NCBI GenBank assembly: GCA_963723745.1
Contig: CAVRRZ010000001.1
Span: 124,001-188,000, forward strand
DNA from: CAVRRZ01 sp963723745
Lineage (GTDB): Bacteria; Actinomycetota; Actinomycetes; Mycobacteriales; Geodermatophilaceae
Direction of reading: 5' to 3'
DNA: 64,000 nt
Shown: piece by piece, positions 34,423-42,098 of the stretch
How the letters are laid out: every line of letters begins with the position of its first letter
Position numbering within the stretch: the stretch's first letter is position 1
The notes under the pieces: generated by a model
The model's input: only the letters and a program-made list of their open reading frames with translations
Told to the model about the DNA's origin: nothing
Database searches by the model: none
Position numbers and translations under genes: made by a program

Positions 34423-36933
34423 GTGCCGGACAGGACCACCGCCGCACCGCCGGCAGTCGTCCCGGAGGACGCTCCGACCGACGCCGCACGAACGACGGAC
34501 GGCGCCGGCAGCGTGCCCCGCGGGGCACGGTGGCGCTCCACCAGGGTCGAGGACGCACCCCTGGTGACCGGGGAGGGGCGCTTCCTCGACGACCTCGATC
34601 CGCTGCCGGGCACCCTCACCGCGGCGATCGTCCGCAGCCCTCATCCGCATGCCCGGATCCGCCGCGTGGACCTCGCCCGAGCCCGCGCGCACCCCGGGGT
34701 CAGCGCCGTCATCGGCCCCGACGAGGTACGGGAGTCGCTGCGGCCGTTCCCGCTGTCGGTGACCACGCAGATGCCCTACTACCCCACCGCCGTCGACAAG
34801 GCGCGCTACGTCGGCGAGCCCGTCGCCGTGGTGGTCGCTGCCGATCGGTACGTCGCCGAGGACGCCGCCGAACTCGTCGACGTCGAGTACGAACTGCTCG
34901 ACCCGGTGGTCGGCATCCGCCAGTCGCTGGCCGAGGACGCGCCGCTGCTCCACGAGGACCAGGGGTCCAACGTGGCCACCGACCGCAGCTTCTCGTTCGG
35001 CGCGGTGGACCAGGCCTTCGCGCGGGCCGCGCACGTGGTCCGCGGGGAGTACGACTTCCCCCGCTACTCGTCGGTGCCGATGGAGTGCTTCTCCGTCGTC
35101 GCCCAGTGGTCCGAGGACGCCGCCGGTCCCGCGATCGAGGCCTGGGCCAACTTCCACGGCCCGTTCACCATGGTCCCGGTCATGGCGGGCGCGTTCGGCA
35201 TCCCGACCTCCAGGGTCCGGCTGCACGTGCCGGCCGACATCGGTGGCAGCTTCGGCATCAAGGCGGGCATCTACCCCTACGTCGTGCTGCTGGCACTCGC
35301 CTCCAAGCACTCGCGGACCCCCGTGCGCTGGTCGGAGGACCGGGTCGAGCACCTGCTGGCCAGTTCGTCGGGTGCCGACCGGATGATGCGCTTCGAGGCC
35401 GCGGTCGACGACGACGGCACGGTCACCGCGCTGCGCACCGACCTCGTCGACAACGTCGGGGCCTACATGCGGCCGCCGGAGCCCAGCACGCTCTACCGCT
35501 GCTACGGCAACATCACCGGCGCCTACCGCATCCCGGCCGTGCAGATCCGCGCCCGCGCCGTCGTCACCAACACGATGCCCACGGGACTCAACCGGGGGTT
35601 CGGCGGCCAGCAGCTCTACTTCGGCCTGGAACGGCTGATGGACGACGTCGCCGTCGAGGTGGGGCTCGACACCGTCGAGGTGCGACGGCGCAACCTGGTC
35701 CCCGCCGACGCCTTTCCCTACGAGACGCCGACCGGGGGCGTCTACGACTCCGGCGACTACGAGGCGGCGCTGGATCTGGCCGTGCGCAACGCCGACCTCG
35801 GCGAGTTGCGCCGCCGGCAGGCCGAGGCGCGCGGGCGCGGCGAGTACTACGGCATCGGCGTCGCCGCAGTCGTCGACCCGTCCGGGACGAACATCGGCTA
35901 CGTCGGCCTGGCCACGCCGGCCGACCAGCGCAAGGCGGGACGGGACAAGTCCGGCTCCACCGAGCACGTCCGCGTGAGCGTCGACGTGCAGGGCAACGTG
36001 ACCGTGCTGCTCGGCAGCGTCCCGCAGGGGCAGGGGCACGCCACGGTGGCCCGGCAGGTCGCCGCCGCCCGCCTGGGGCTGCCCGAGGAGGCCGTCCGGG
36101 CCGTCGTCGACATGGACACCGCGACCACTCCGTGGACCGTGACCTCCGGCAGCTACTCCTCCAGGTTCGCGCCCCTCGTCACCAGCGCCGTGGTGAAGGC
36201 CTGCGACCGCATCGCCGAGACGATCAGAGCCGCCGGGAGCGTGCTGCTGGAGGCCGACCCGGAGGAGCTCGAGCTCGCCGACGGCACGGTGCGGGTGCGC
36301 ACCGACCCGGCCAGGGCCGCGCAGTTCCGGCACGCCGCCGGACTGGTGCACTGGGACCCGGCGGCCCTCCCCGAGTGGGCATCCCCCCGGCTGTACAAGG
36401 AGGCGGCCTTCTCGCCGAAGCAGACGGGGGCCGCGACGCGCGACGAGCGGATCAACTCCAGCCTGTGCTACGGGTTCGTCGTCGAGATGGTCGCTGTCCG
36501 CATCGACCCCGAGACGCTGGAGATCCACATCGAGCGGGTGTCCAGCGTCCACGACGCCGGGACGGTGCTGAACCAGACCCTCCTCGACGGGCAGGTCCAC
36601 GGCGCCCTCACCCAGGCGCTGGGTGGGGCGATGTACGAGGAGTTCACCTACTCGGAGGGCGGTCAGCCCACGTCGGCCACCTTCCTGGACTACCTGTGCC
36701 CGACGACCGCCGAGGCGGGCTTCCCGCTCGTCACCGACCACGTGGTCTCGCCGTCCCCGCTGACTCCCCTGGGGGCGAAGGGCAGCGGGGAGGGCAGCTC
36801 CATGAGCTTCCCCGTCGCCCTGGCCAACGCGGTGACCGACGCGCTGTCACCCCACGGGCTGAAGATCGACCGGCTGCCGATCCACGGCAACGTGCTGCAC
36901 GACCTGCTCGACGGCGCCCGCCGTCCCGCCTGA
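34423..36933 (+). CDS. molybdenum hydroxylase large subunit (CoxL/xanthine dehydrogenase family)
   Basis: An 836-residue molybdopterin-binding subunit. 'VTGEGRFLDDL' opens the first domain, the cofactor loop is 'GLNRGFGGQQ', and the catalytic Glu lies in 'PLGAKGSGEGSS'. The CO-dehydrogenase signature AYxCSFR is absent, so it is not a form I CO dehydrogenase but a hydroxylase of an aromatic, heteroaromatic or acyl-CoA substrate. The GTG at 34423 has GGAGG 6 bases upstream. It pairs with the FAD (37780) and iron-sulfur (38658) subunits. Confidence 0.85.
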   Translation: MPDRTTAAPPAVVPEDAPTDAARTTDGAGSVPRGARWRSTRVEDAPLVTGEGRFLDDLDPLPGTLTAAIVRSPHPHARIRRVDLARARAHPGVSAVIGPDEVRESLRPFPLSVTTQMPYYPTAVDKARYVGEPVAVVVAADRYVAEDAAELVDVEYELLDPVVGIRQSLAEDAPLLHEDQGSNVATDRSFSFGAVDQAFARAAHVVRGEYDFPRYSSVPMECFSVVAQWSEDAAGPAIEAWANFHGPFTMVPVMAGAFGIPTSRVRLHVPADIGGSFGIKAGIYPYVVLLALASKHSRTPVRWSEDRVEHLLASSSGADRMMRFEAAVDDDGTVTALRTDLVDNVGAYMRPPEPSTLYRCYGNITGAYRIPAVQIRARAVVTNTMPTGLNRGFGGQQLYFGLERLMDDVAVEVGLDTVEVRRRNLVPADAFPYETPTGGVYDSGDYEAALDLAVRNADLGELRRRQAEARGRGEYYGIGVAAVVDPSGTNIGYVGLATPADQRKAGRDKSGSTEHVRVSVDVQGNVTVLLGSVPQGQGHATVARQVAAARLGLPEEAVRAVVDMDTATTPWTVTSGSYSSRFAPLVTSAVVKACDRIAETIRAAGSVLLEADPEELELADGTVRVRTDPARAAQFRHAAGLVHWDPAALPEWASPRLYKEAAFSPKQTGAATRDERINSSLCYGFVVEMVAVRIDPETLEIHIERVSSVHDAGTVLNQTLLDGQVHGALTQALGGAMYEEFTYSEGGQPTSATFLDYLCPTTAEAGFPLVTDHVVSPSPLTPLGAKGSGEGSSMSFPVALANAVTDALSPHGLKIDRLPIHGNVLHDLLDGARRPA

Positions 36934-36980
36934 CCCCCACACAGCGAAACCCCCACACAGCGAAACCCCCACACAGCGAA
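36933..36980 (+). repeat. three tandem 16-bp repeats before the enoyl-CoA hydratase gene
   Basis: The unit ACCCCCACACAGCGAA occurs three times without a change, starting at the last base of the hydroxylase stop codon and ending at the GGAG ribosome site of the next gene. Function unknown; recent slippage is likely. Confidence 0.85.
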
Positions 36981-36992
36981 GGAGCTCCGCGC

Positions 36993-37772
36993 ATGCCCAC
37001 CACCGGTGGCGATGTCCTTCTCGACTACGGCCACGACGGCCAGGTCGCCTACCTCACCCTCACGCACGGGGGCTACACGATCGTCACGATGGAGATGCGG
37101 GCCAAGATGGCCCAGCGCTTCGCCGAGATCGACCCCGACCCGAAGGTCCGTGCCGTCGTCGTCCGATCGGACGGCAAGCACTTCACCTCGGGTGGCGACA
37201 TCGCCGGCTTCATGGAGGTGGCGCCCTTCGACCTGACCGATCTCGGGCAGGACATCACCGCCCCGGCGCGCAGCGCGAAGCCCGTCGTGGTGGCTGTGGA
37301 CGGCTACTGCTTCGGAGTCGGCCTCGAGCTCGCCCTGTCGTGCGACATCAGGCTCGCGACCGAGCGCAGCGAGTTCGCGCTCCCGGAGATGAACCTGGGC
37401 ATGATCCCCGGCAGCGGCGGTACCCAGCGCCTGGCCCGGCTGATCGGGCTGTCCCGGGCCAAGTACCACATCCTCACCGCCACCCGGATCAAGGCGCAGC
37501 AGGCGCTCGACTGGGGTCTGCTCGCCGAGCTCTACCCGGACCGTGACGCGCTGGACGAAGGGGCGGAGAAGCTGGTCAGCAAGCTCGTGAACTTCAGCCC
37601 GGCCGCGCTGCGCACGGCCAAGGAGGTTCTCGACCGCGGCGTCGACGGCCCGCTGTACACCGGCATCGAGCTGGAGCGGAAGGCCTACTCCATGCTCCGT
37701 GCCACCGAGGACTTCGCCGAAGGTGTGGCGGCCTTCGGCGAGAAGCGCAAGCCGGCGTTCACGGGGCGCTGA
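36993..37772 (+). CDS. enoyl-CoA hydratase/isomerase family protein
   Basis: A 259-residue crotonase-fold protein. The first oxyanion-hole loop is 'HFTSGGDIAGF' and the second is 'CFGVGLELALSCD'. In place of the two usual hydratase Glu residues there is 'ALPEMNLGMIPGSGGTQRL', which keeps the second. It acts on a CoA thioester as a hydratase, isomerase or ring-hydrolysing homologue. Its insertion among the hydroxylase subunits suggests it works on the product or precursor of that enzyme. ATG at 36993 after AAGGAG. Confidence 0.82.
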   Translation: MPTTGGDVLLDYGHDGQVAYLTLTHGGYTIVTMEMRAKMAQRFAEIDPDPKVRAVVVRSDGKHFTSGGDIAGFMEVAPFDLTDLGQDITAPARSAKPVVVAVDGYCFGVGLELALSCDIRLATERSEFALPEMNLGMIPGSGGTQRLARLIGLSRAKYHILTATRIKAQQALDWGLLAELYPDRDALDEGAEKLVSKLVNFSPAALRTAKEVLDRGVDGPLYTGIELERKAYSMLRATEDFAEGVAAFGEKRKPAFTGR

Positions 37773-37779
37773 TCAGGGC

Positions 37780-38661
37780 ATGAAGCCGGCCCCCTTCGCC
37801 TACGTGCGCCCGGCCACGCTGGACGACGCCGTCGCCGAGCTCGTCGCCACCGACGGGGACGGCAAGGTGCTCGCCGGCGGGCAGTCGCTGATCCCGGTGC
37901 TGGCCATGCGGCTGGGGCGCCCCGGCACCCTCGTCGACATCAACGCAGCCGCGGGGTTGGACGGGATCGCCCGGCGCGACGGGGTGCTCCGGATCGGGGC
38001 CACCGCACGGCAGCGCCAGGTCGAGCGCAGCCCGTCGGCCGGCGCCGTGCCCCTGCTGGGGCTCGCCCTGCCCTTCGTGGGGCACCGCGAGCTGCGCAGC
38101 CGGGGCACGGTCTGCGGCAGCCTCGCGCACGCCGATCCCGGTGCGGAGCTCCCGGCGGTCGCCTCCTGCCTGGGCGCCACGCTCGAGGTCTCCGGGCCGC
38201 GGGGAACGCGCAGGATGGCGGCCGCGGAGTTCTTCCACGGCGCGATGACCACCGCCGTCGGCGTGGACGAGATCCTGACCGCCGTGGAGTTCCCCGTGGC
38301 CCGACCGGGAGACGGCTACGGCTTCGGGGAGCTGGCCCGCCGGCACGGCGACTTCGCACTGGCCGGCGTCGCCACGCGGGTCCGCGCGCCCGGCGGTGCC
38401 GTCCAGGAGGCGGTCGTCACCGGGTTCGGCGTCTCCGACCGCGCCGTCACCCGGGACGTCACGGACCTGCTGCTCGCAGCGGAGGGCGGCAACGACCCGG
38501 CGGCGGCCCTGCGACCGGCGATGGACGAACTGGCCCGCGACGTCGTCGACACCGCCGGCGACGTGCACGGCTCACAGGGATACCGGCGACGGCTGTTCGC
38601 CGTCCTGGCGGCGCGAGAACTCGCTCGCGCGTACCGGGCAGCGACGGAGGAGCGCGCATGA
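37780..38661 (+). CDS. molybdenum hydroxylase FAD subunit (CoxM-like)
   Basis: A 293-residue FAD-binding subunit. The FAD loops 'LAGGQSLIPVLAMRLGRP' and 'GSLAHADPGAELPA' are typical of CoxM/CutM. It passes electrons from the iron-sulfur subunit to the acceptor. It lies 7 bases after the hydratase gene and overlaps the next gene (ATGA). Confidence 0.85.
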   Translation: MKPAPFAYVRPATLDDAVAELVATDGDGKVLAGGQSLIPVLAMRLGRPGTLVDINAAAGLDGIARRDGVLRIGATARQRQVERSPSAGAVPLLGLALPFVGHRELRSRGTVCGSLAHADPGAELPAVASCLGATLEVSGPRGTRRMAAAEFFHGAMTTAVGVDEILTAVEFPVARPGDGYGFGELARRHGDFALAGVATRVRAPGGAVQEAVVTGFGVSDRAVTRDVTDLLLAAEGGNDPAAALRPAMDELARDVVDTAGDVHGSQGYRRRLFAVLAARELARAYRAATEERA

Positions 38662-39908
38662 GCACCACCCAGCGGCCGGTCCGGGCCGAGGCCGGCGAGT
38701 TGATCGACGTGTCGCTGACCGTGAACGGGAACCCGGTCTCGATCCGGGTGCCCGCCCGCATGCACCTCGCCGACGCGCTGCGCAGCCACCTCGGGCTCAC
38801 CGGCACGCACCTGGGCTGCGAGCACGGGGTCTGCGGCATGTGCACCGTCCTCATCGACGGTGACGCCGCGCGCGCCTGCCTGGTCTTCGCCGTCCAGGCC
38901 GAGGGATCCGACGTGGTCACCGTGGAAGGCCTCGGCACCCAGGAGGACCAGCACCCCCTGCAGCGGGCCTTCAGCCACCACCACGCATTGCAGTGCGGGT
39001 TCTGCACGCCGGGCTTCCTGATGAGTTCCTACGACCTGCTCGCCCACAGCGAGGAGGGGGTGGATGCCGACACCTTGCCCGAGGAGATGTCGGGGGTCAT
39101 CTGCCGCTGCACCGGCTACCGCGGCATCCTCGCCGCGGTCGCCGACGTCGCCGAGGCCCACCCCGAGGGAATCCCCGGGCCGATGAACTGCGGGCGGAGA
39201 ACCATGGTCGCTCGCGCGGGCTCGGCGTCGGCATCCCCGACGGTGACCGCCGAGGAGACGCCGGCGGGTGGGGACGCGACGGGGACCGCACCCGAAAAGC
39301 TCACCCGCCCCACCGGGACGCCGACGATCACGGTGGAGGTGCGGCGCGAGCTGTCGAGCAGCGTGGCGGACGTCTGGGCGGTCATGGCCGACGTCGACCG
39401 TCTCGCTCGCTGCCTGCCGGGAGCCGAGATGACCGCCGACCTCGGCGGGGACCGCTACCGGGGGCGGGCCAAGGTCTCGCTCGGGCCGATCCGCCTGGCG
39501 TTCGAGGGGCTGGCGCAGATCACCGAGCGCGACGACGAGGGTCACCGCCTCGCCCTGCTGGCCCAGGGGGCCGACGCCGGTGGCAACCGGACGGCCGCCG
39601 ACATCGGGTTGCGGGTCAGCGCCGCCGACGACGGCGGCAGCGTCCTCCAGGCGGACGCTGCGGTCTTCCTCTCCGGGCGGATCGCCCAGTTCGGACGCGC
39701 ACTGGCCGGTGACGTGAGCCAGCGGCTGTTCGAACAGTTCGCCGACGCCGTCGACCAGACGGCCCGAACCGGGACCGCCCCGGACGTGGGGGCCGGTCCT
39801 GGCGCCCTGCGACTGGGCCTGCAGGCAGCCGCGGCCACGGTGCGCCGGCGCGCGGCGCAGGTCGTGATCGCGATCCGCGACCGGATGTCCCGACGCCGAC
39901 GGCCCTGA
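38658..39908 (+). CDS. fusion of [2Fe-2S] hydroxylase subunit and CoxG-like SRPBCC domain
   Basis: A 416-residue protein in two parts. Residues 1-165 are the iron-sulfur subunit: Cys54, 59, 62, 74 for the plant-type cluster and Cys113, 116, 149, 151 for the second. After a Pro/Thr/Ala linker, residues about 217-365 match CoxG (SRPBCC fold: 'SSVADVWAVMADVDRLARCL', 'GRAKVSLGPI'). CoxG helps membrane docking or assembly of CO dehydrogenase and is normally a separate gene. The basic C-terminus 'RDRMSRRRRP' could touch the membrane. The fusion would tether the enzyme. Confidence 0.85.
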   Translation: MSTTQRPVRAEAGELIDVSLTVNGNPVSIRVPARMHLADALRSHLGLTGTHLGCEHGVCGMCTVLIDGDAARACLVFAVQAEGSDVVTVEGLGTQEDQHPLQRAFSHHHALQCGFCTPGFLMSSYDLLAHSEEGVDADTLPEEMSGVICRCTGYRGILAAVADVAEAHPEGIPGPMNCGRRTMVARAGSASASPTVTAEETPAGGDATGTAPEKLTRPTGTPTITVEVRRELSSSVADVWAVMADVDRLARCLPGAEMTADLGGDRYRGRAKVSLGPIRLAFEGLAQITERDDEGHRLALLAQGADAGGNRTAADIGLRVSAADDGGSVLQADAAVFLSGRIAQFGRALAGDVSQRLFEQFADAVDQTARTGTAPDVGAGPGALRLGLQAAAATVRRRAAQVVIAIRDRMSRRRRP

Positions 39909-40019
39909 GCGTCGTTCCCCCGGCAGGACCGCCCGTCCGGGACGACCTCCGGTCGGTCGCGTTCGATCGGCCGGCGTCCCGCACCCCGGCCGCGTGGAGA
40001 CGCCGGTCACCCTGTGGCC

Positions 40020-40048
40020 TTGACCACCGACGGACGTCCTGACACGAT
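40020..40048 (+). promoter_or_regulatory. putative promoter of the cupin/AAA/ThDP operon
   Basis: TTGACC (40020-40025) and CACGAT (40043-40048) are 17 bases apart. The dyad GTCCTGA-CACGA-TCAGGAC (40036-40054) covers the -10, and the FadR-like site follows at 40057. Confidence 0.4.
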
Positions 40049-40054
40049 CAGGAC
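40036..40054. promoter_or_regulatory. 19-base dyad over the -10 of the cupin/AAA/ThDP operon
   Basis: Perfect 7-base arms GTCCTGA and TCAGGAC surround CACGA. It does not match the GGTnnnACC family, so a second regulator is possible. Confidence 0.45.
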
Positions 40055-40056
40055 CA

Positions 40057-40070
40057 ATGGTTAGTCCTTT
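40057..40070. promoter_or_regulatory. FadR/PdhR-type operator (site 4)
   Basis: AATGGTTAGTCCTT aligns with the complement of site 5 (AATGGTTAGACCTT) with one change. It lies just after the promoter, about 28 bases before the bicupin start. Confidence 0.45.
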
Positions 40071-40097
40071 CTCCCATCTCAGAGGTCGATGCCCACG

Positions 40098-41171
40098 ATG
40101 AGCACGAAGACGACGACTGCGGTCAGCCACTACTACGTGCAGAAGAGCCGCCGCGCGAAGTTCGTCGACGATTGGCGGGCCAACTGGCGCACCGTCGTCG
40201 CCGTCGAGGACGCCACGCTGGTCGAGACCGGTCGCGGTTCGCGCGTCGGTGTCTACGTCGGCGCCGATGGCGACCGCCAGACCCGCACGATGGACGCGCT
40301 CCTGCACGAGGTCGACCCCGGCGTCACCACGACCGTCCACCGTCACTCCTGGGACGCCATGGTCCTGGTCGTCGGCGGGCAGGGCTGGTTCGAGATCGAC
40401 GGTGAGCGCATCGCCGTCGCCCCCGGCGACTCGGTGCACCTGCCCTGCTGGGCCTGGCACCGCACCGGCGTGGACGCCGACGGCACCGCGCCCCTGCGCT
40501 ACGTCACCTTCTCCAGCGAGCCGATGCTCGAGACGATGGGCATGTCGGTCATCGAGGACGCCGGCCACGCCGAGTTCTCCACCCTGGCGCCCCGCCCGCC
40601 GGTCGCCGAGCCCGTCGACGGTGACGACCCGTACGCCCGTCGGCTCCGTCGCGTGGCCCGGCAGCAGAACGAGCGGCGCAACGGCCGGCTGCACACCGAC
40701 TGGGACTCCCTGGAGCTGCTGCCCAGCCCGCGTGGCACCCGGACCACCTTCCTCCTGGACAAGGCCATCGGCTACCAGGCCTCCGGTATCACGATGGCGA
40801 TGTTCGAGATCGGCCCCGGCCGCCGCCAGTCGATGCACCGCCACCCCGGTGAGGCCTGGCTGTACGTGCTCGAGGGCGAGGGTCACTCCTACCTCGGCAC
40901 CGAGCCCGAGGGCGGGGAGAACCACAAGTGGAAGAAGGGCGACCTGATCGTGGTCGACCACTTCCTGTGGCACCAGCACTTCAACGACGACCCGAACAAC
41001 ACCGCCAAGGTCGTCCGGATCCACATGTTCGACAGCCTGCTCGAGACGATGCGGGTGCTCGCCGACCCGCTGGTCCTCTTCGAGGAGCCGCCGGACCACA
41101 TCCGCGACGCGCAGGCCGGCGACGTCACGACGATCGAGTGGCCGGCGGTCGAGCGGCCCACCTGGCCGTAA
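40098..41171 (+). CDS. bicupin protein A, dioxygenase-like
   Basis: A 357-residue bicupin with both metal sites intact: 'HRHSWDAM' with 'WAWHRT' in the first barrel, 'HRHPGEAW' with 'LWHQHF' in the second. This fits gentisate-dioxygenase-like or related cupin oxygenases. It is paralogous over its full length to 46427-47500, and the paralogue starts at the residue matching ATG 40098; an ATG at 40089 is possible. It is the first gene of a six-gene operon. Substrate unknown. Confidence 0.8.
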   Translation: MSTKTTTAVSHYYVQKSRRAKFVDDWRANWRTVVAVEDATLVETGRGSRVGVYVGADGDRQTRTMDALLHEVDPGVTTTVHRHSWDAMVLVVGGQGWFEIDGERIAVAPGDSVHLPCWAWHRTGVDADGTAPLRYVTFSSEPMLETMGMSVIEDAGHAEFSTLAPRPPVAEPVDGDDPYARRLRRVARQQNERRNGRLHTDWDSLELLPSPRGTRTTFLLDKAIGYQASGITMAMFEIGPGRRQSMHRHPGEAWLYVLEGEGHSYLGTEPEGGENHKWKKGDLIVVDHFLWHQHFNDDPNNTAKVVRIHMFDSLLETMRVLADPLVLFEEPPDHIRDAQAGDVTTIEWPAVERPTWP

Positions 41172-41174
41172 GAG

Positions 41175-42098
41175 ATGGCGCTGAGCTCGGTCGGGCCGGC
41201 AGCGACCTACCCTCCGGGGATCGTGGGGGTGCACTCGCTGCCGGCCGATCATCACGACGGTCCCTGGGACAGCATCGTCACCCCGCCGGGGCTCAAGGAG
41301 CGGCTGCTCGGCACCGCTCTGCTGATGCTCCGGCACGGCCGGGCATTGGCGCAGCTCAACGGTGCCCCGCACGGGCTGATCCTGCTGTCCGGTCCCCCCG
41401 GCACCGGTAAGACGACGCTGTGCCAGGGCCTCGCGCAGAAGGTTGCGCTGGCCCTGGCACCGCGGGGGGCGACGACGTTCGTCGAGATCGACCCGCACGC
41501 CTTCCCGAGCGACATGCTCGGGGAGGGGCCGCGGGCGGTCATGAAGCTGTTCTCCGACACCCTGCCCGAGCTGGCGGCCCGCCGCCCGCACACGGTGGTC
41601 CTGGTGGACGAGATCGAGGCGCTCGCCGTGCGGCGCAGCACCGCGAGCTTCGAGACGAACCCGGTCGACGTGCACCGCGCCACCGACGCGCTGCTGACGG
41701 GCCTGGACATGCTGCGCAAGTCCTGCCCGCAGGTGCTCGTCCTCGGGACGACGAACTTCGCCGCGGCCGTGGACGAGGCGTTCCTCGACCGCGCCGACCT
41801 GACGCTGCGGCTGGGGCTGCCCGACGAGTCGACGATCGCCGAGATCCTGCGGCAGACGATCGCCGAGACCGCGTCGGTGTTCCCCGGCCTCAACGGGCTG
41901 GTCGGTGACGACGTACTGGTCAAGGAACTGGCCGCGCGGTGCGCCGGTCTCGACGGACGGCGGGTGCGCAAACTGGTGCTGCGGGCGATGGGGTCCGACC
42001 CCGAACTGGCGCTGGACCCCGGCAAGGTCACCGCCGACCACCTGCGTGCCGCCGCAGAGGCCGAGGCAGCCGCGCTGTCTGCGGCGCAGCCCTCGTGA
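41175..42098 (+). CDS. Pch2/TRIP13-like AAA+ ATPase
   Basis: A 307-residue single-domain AAA+ ATPase. Walker A 'GPPGTGKT' (73-80), Walker B 'VVLVDE' (141-146), sensor 1 Asn194 ('GTTNFA'), Arg finger Arg206 ('FLDRAD') and sensor 2 'LDGRRVRKL' (259-267). The pre-Walker segment 'GPWDSIV', 'LCQGLAQK' after the P-loop and the sensor 2 form are those of Pch2/TRIP13. The N-terminal HORMA-binding domain is missing (only about 30 residues precede the AAA core), and no HORMA gene is nearby. It starts 3 bases after the bicupin stop and overlaps the ThDP enzyme start, so it probably remodels an enzyme of this operon. Confidence 0.85.
   Translation: MALSSVGPAATYPPGIVGVHSLPADHHDGPWDSIVTPPGLKERLLGTALLMLRHGRALAQLNGAPHGLILLSGPPGTGKTTLCQGLAQKVALALAPRGATTFVEIDPHAFPSDMLGEGPRAVMKLFSDTLPELAARRPHTVVLVDEIEALAVRRSTASFETNPVDVHRATDALLTGLDMLRKSCPQVLVLGTTNFAAAVDEAFLDRADLTLRLGLPDESTIAEILRQTIAETASVFPGLNGLVGDDVLVKELAARCAGLDGRRVRKLVLRAMGSDPELALDPGKVTADHLRAAAEAEAAALSAAQPS

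Noticed and set aside
34215..37772. A 1185-codon plus-strand frame through the CoxL gene
   Set aside because: Only the last 259 codons, the enoyl-CoA hydratase, are real. The rest is an out-of-frame reading of the hydroxylase gene.
34423..39908. Aerobic CO dehydrogenase
   Set aside because: The form I active-site loop AYxCSFR is missing; it reads GLNRGFGGQQ. An enoyl-CoA hydratase gene lies inside the operon.
38316..42041. A 1241-codon minus-strand open frame opposite the CoxM, CoxS-CoxG, bicupin and AAA genes
   Set aside because: It runs antisense through five well-supported genes, has no family features and follows the usual high-GC shadow pattern. The plus-strand genes have ribosome sites and intact motifs.
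41175..42098. CBASS or other defence system based on the TRIP13-like ATPase
   Set aside because: No HORMA, CD-NTase or effector gene is present. All neighbours are metabolic enzymes.
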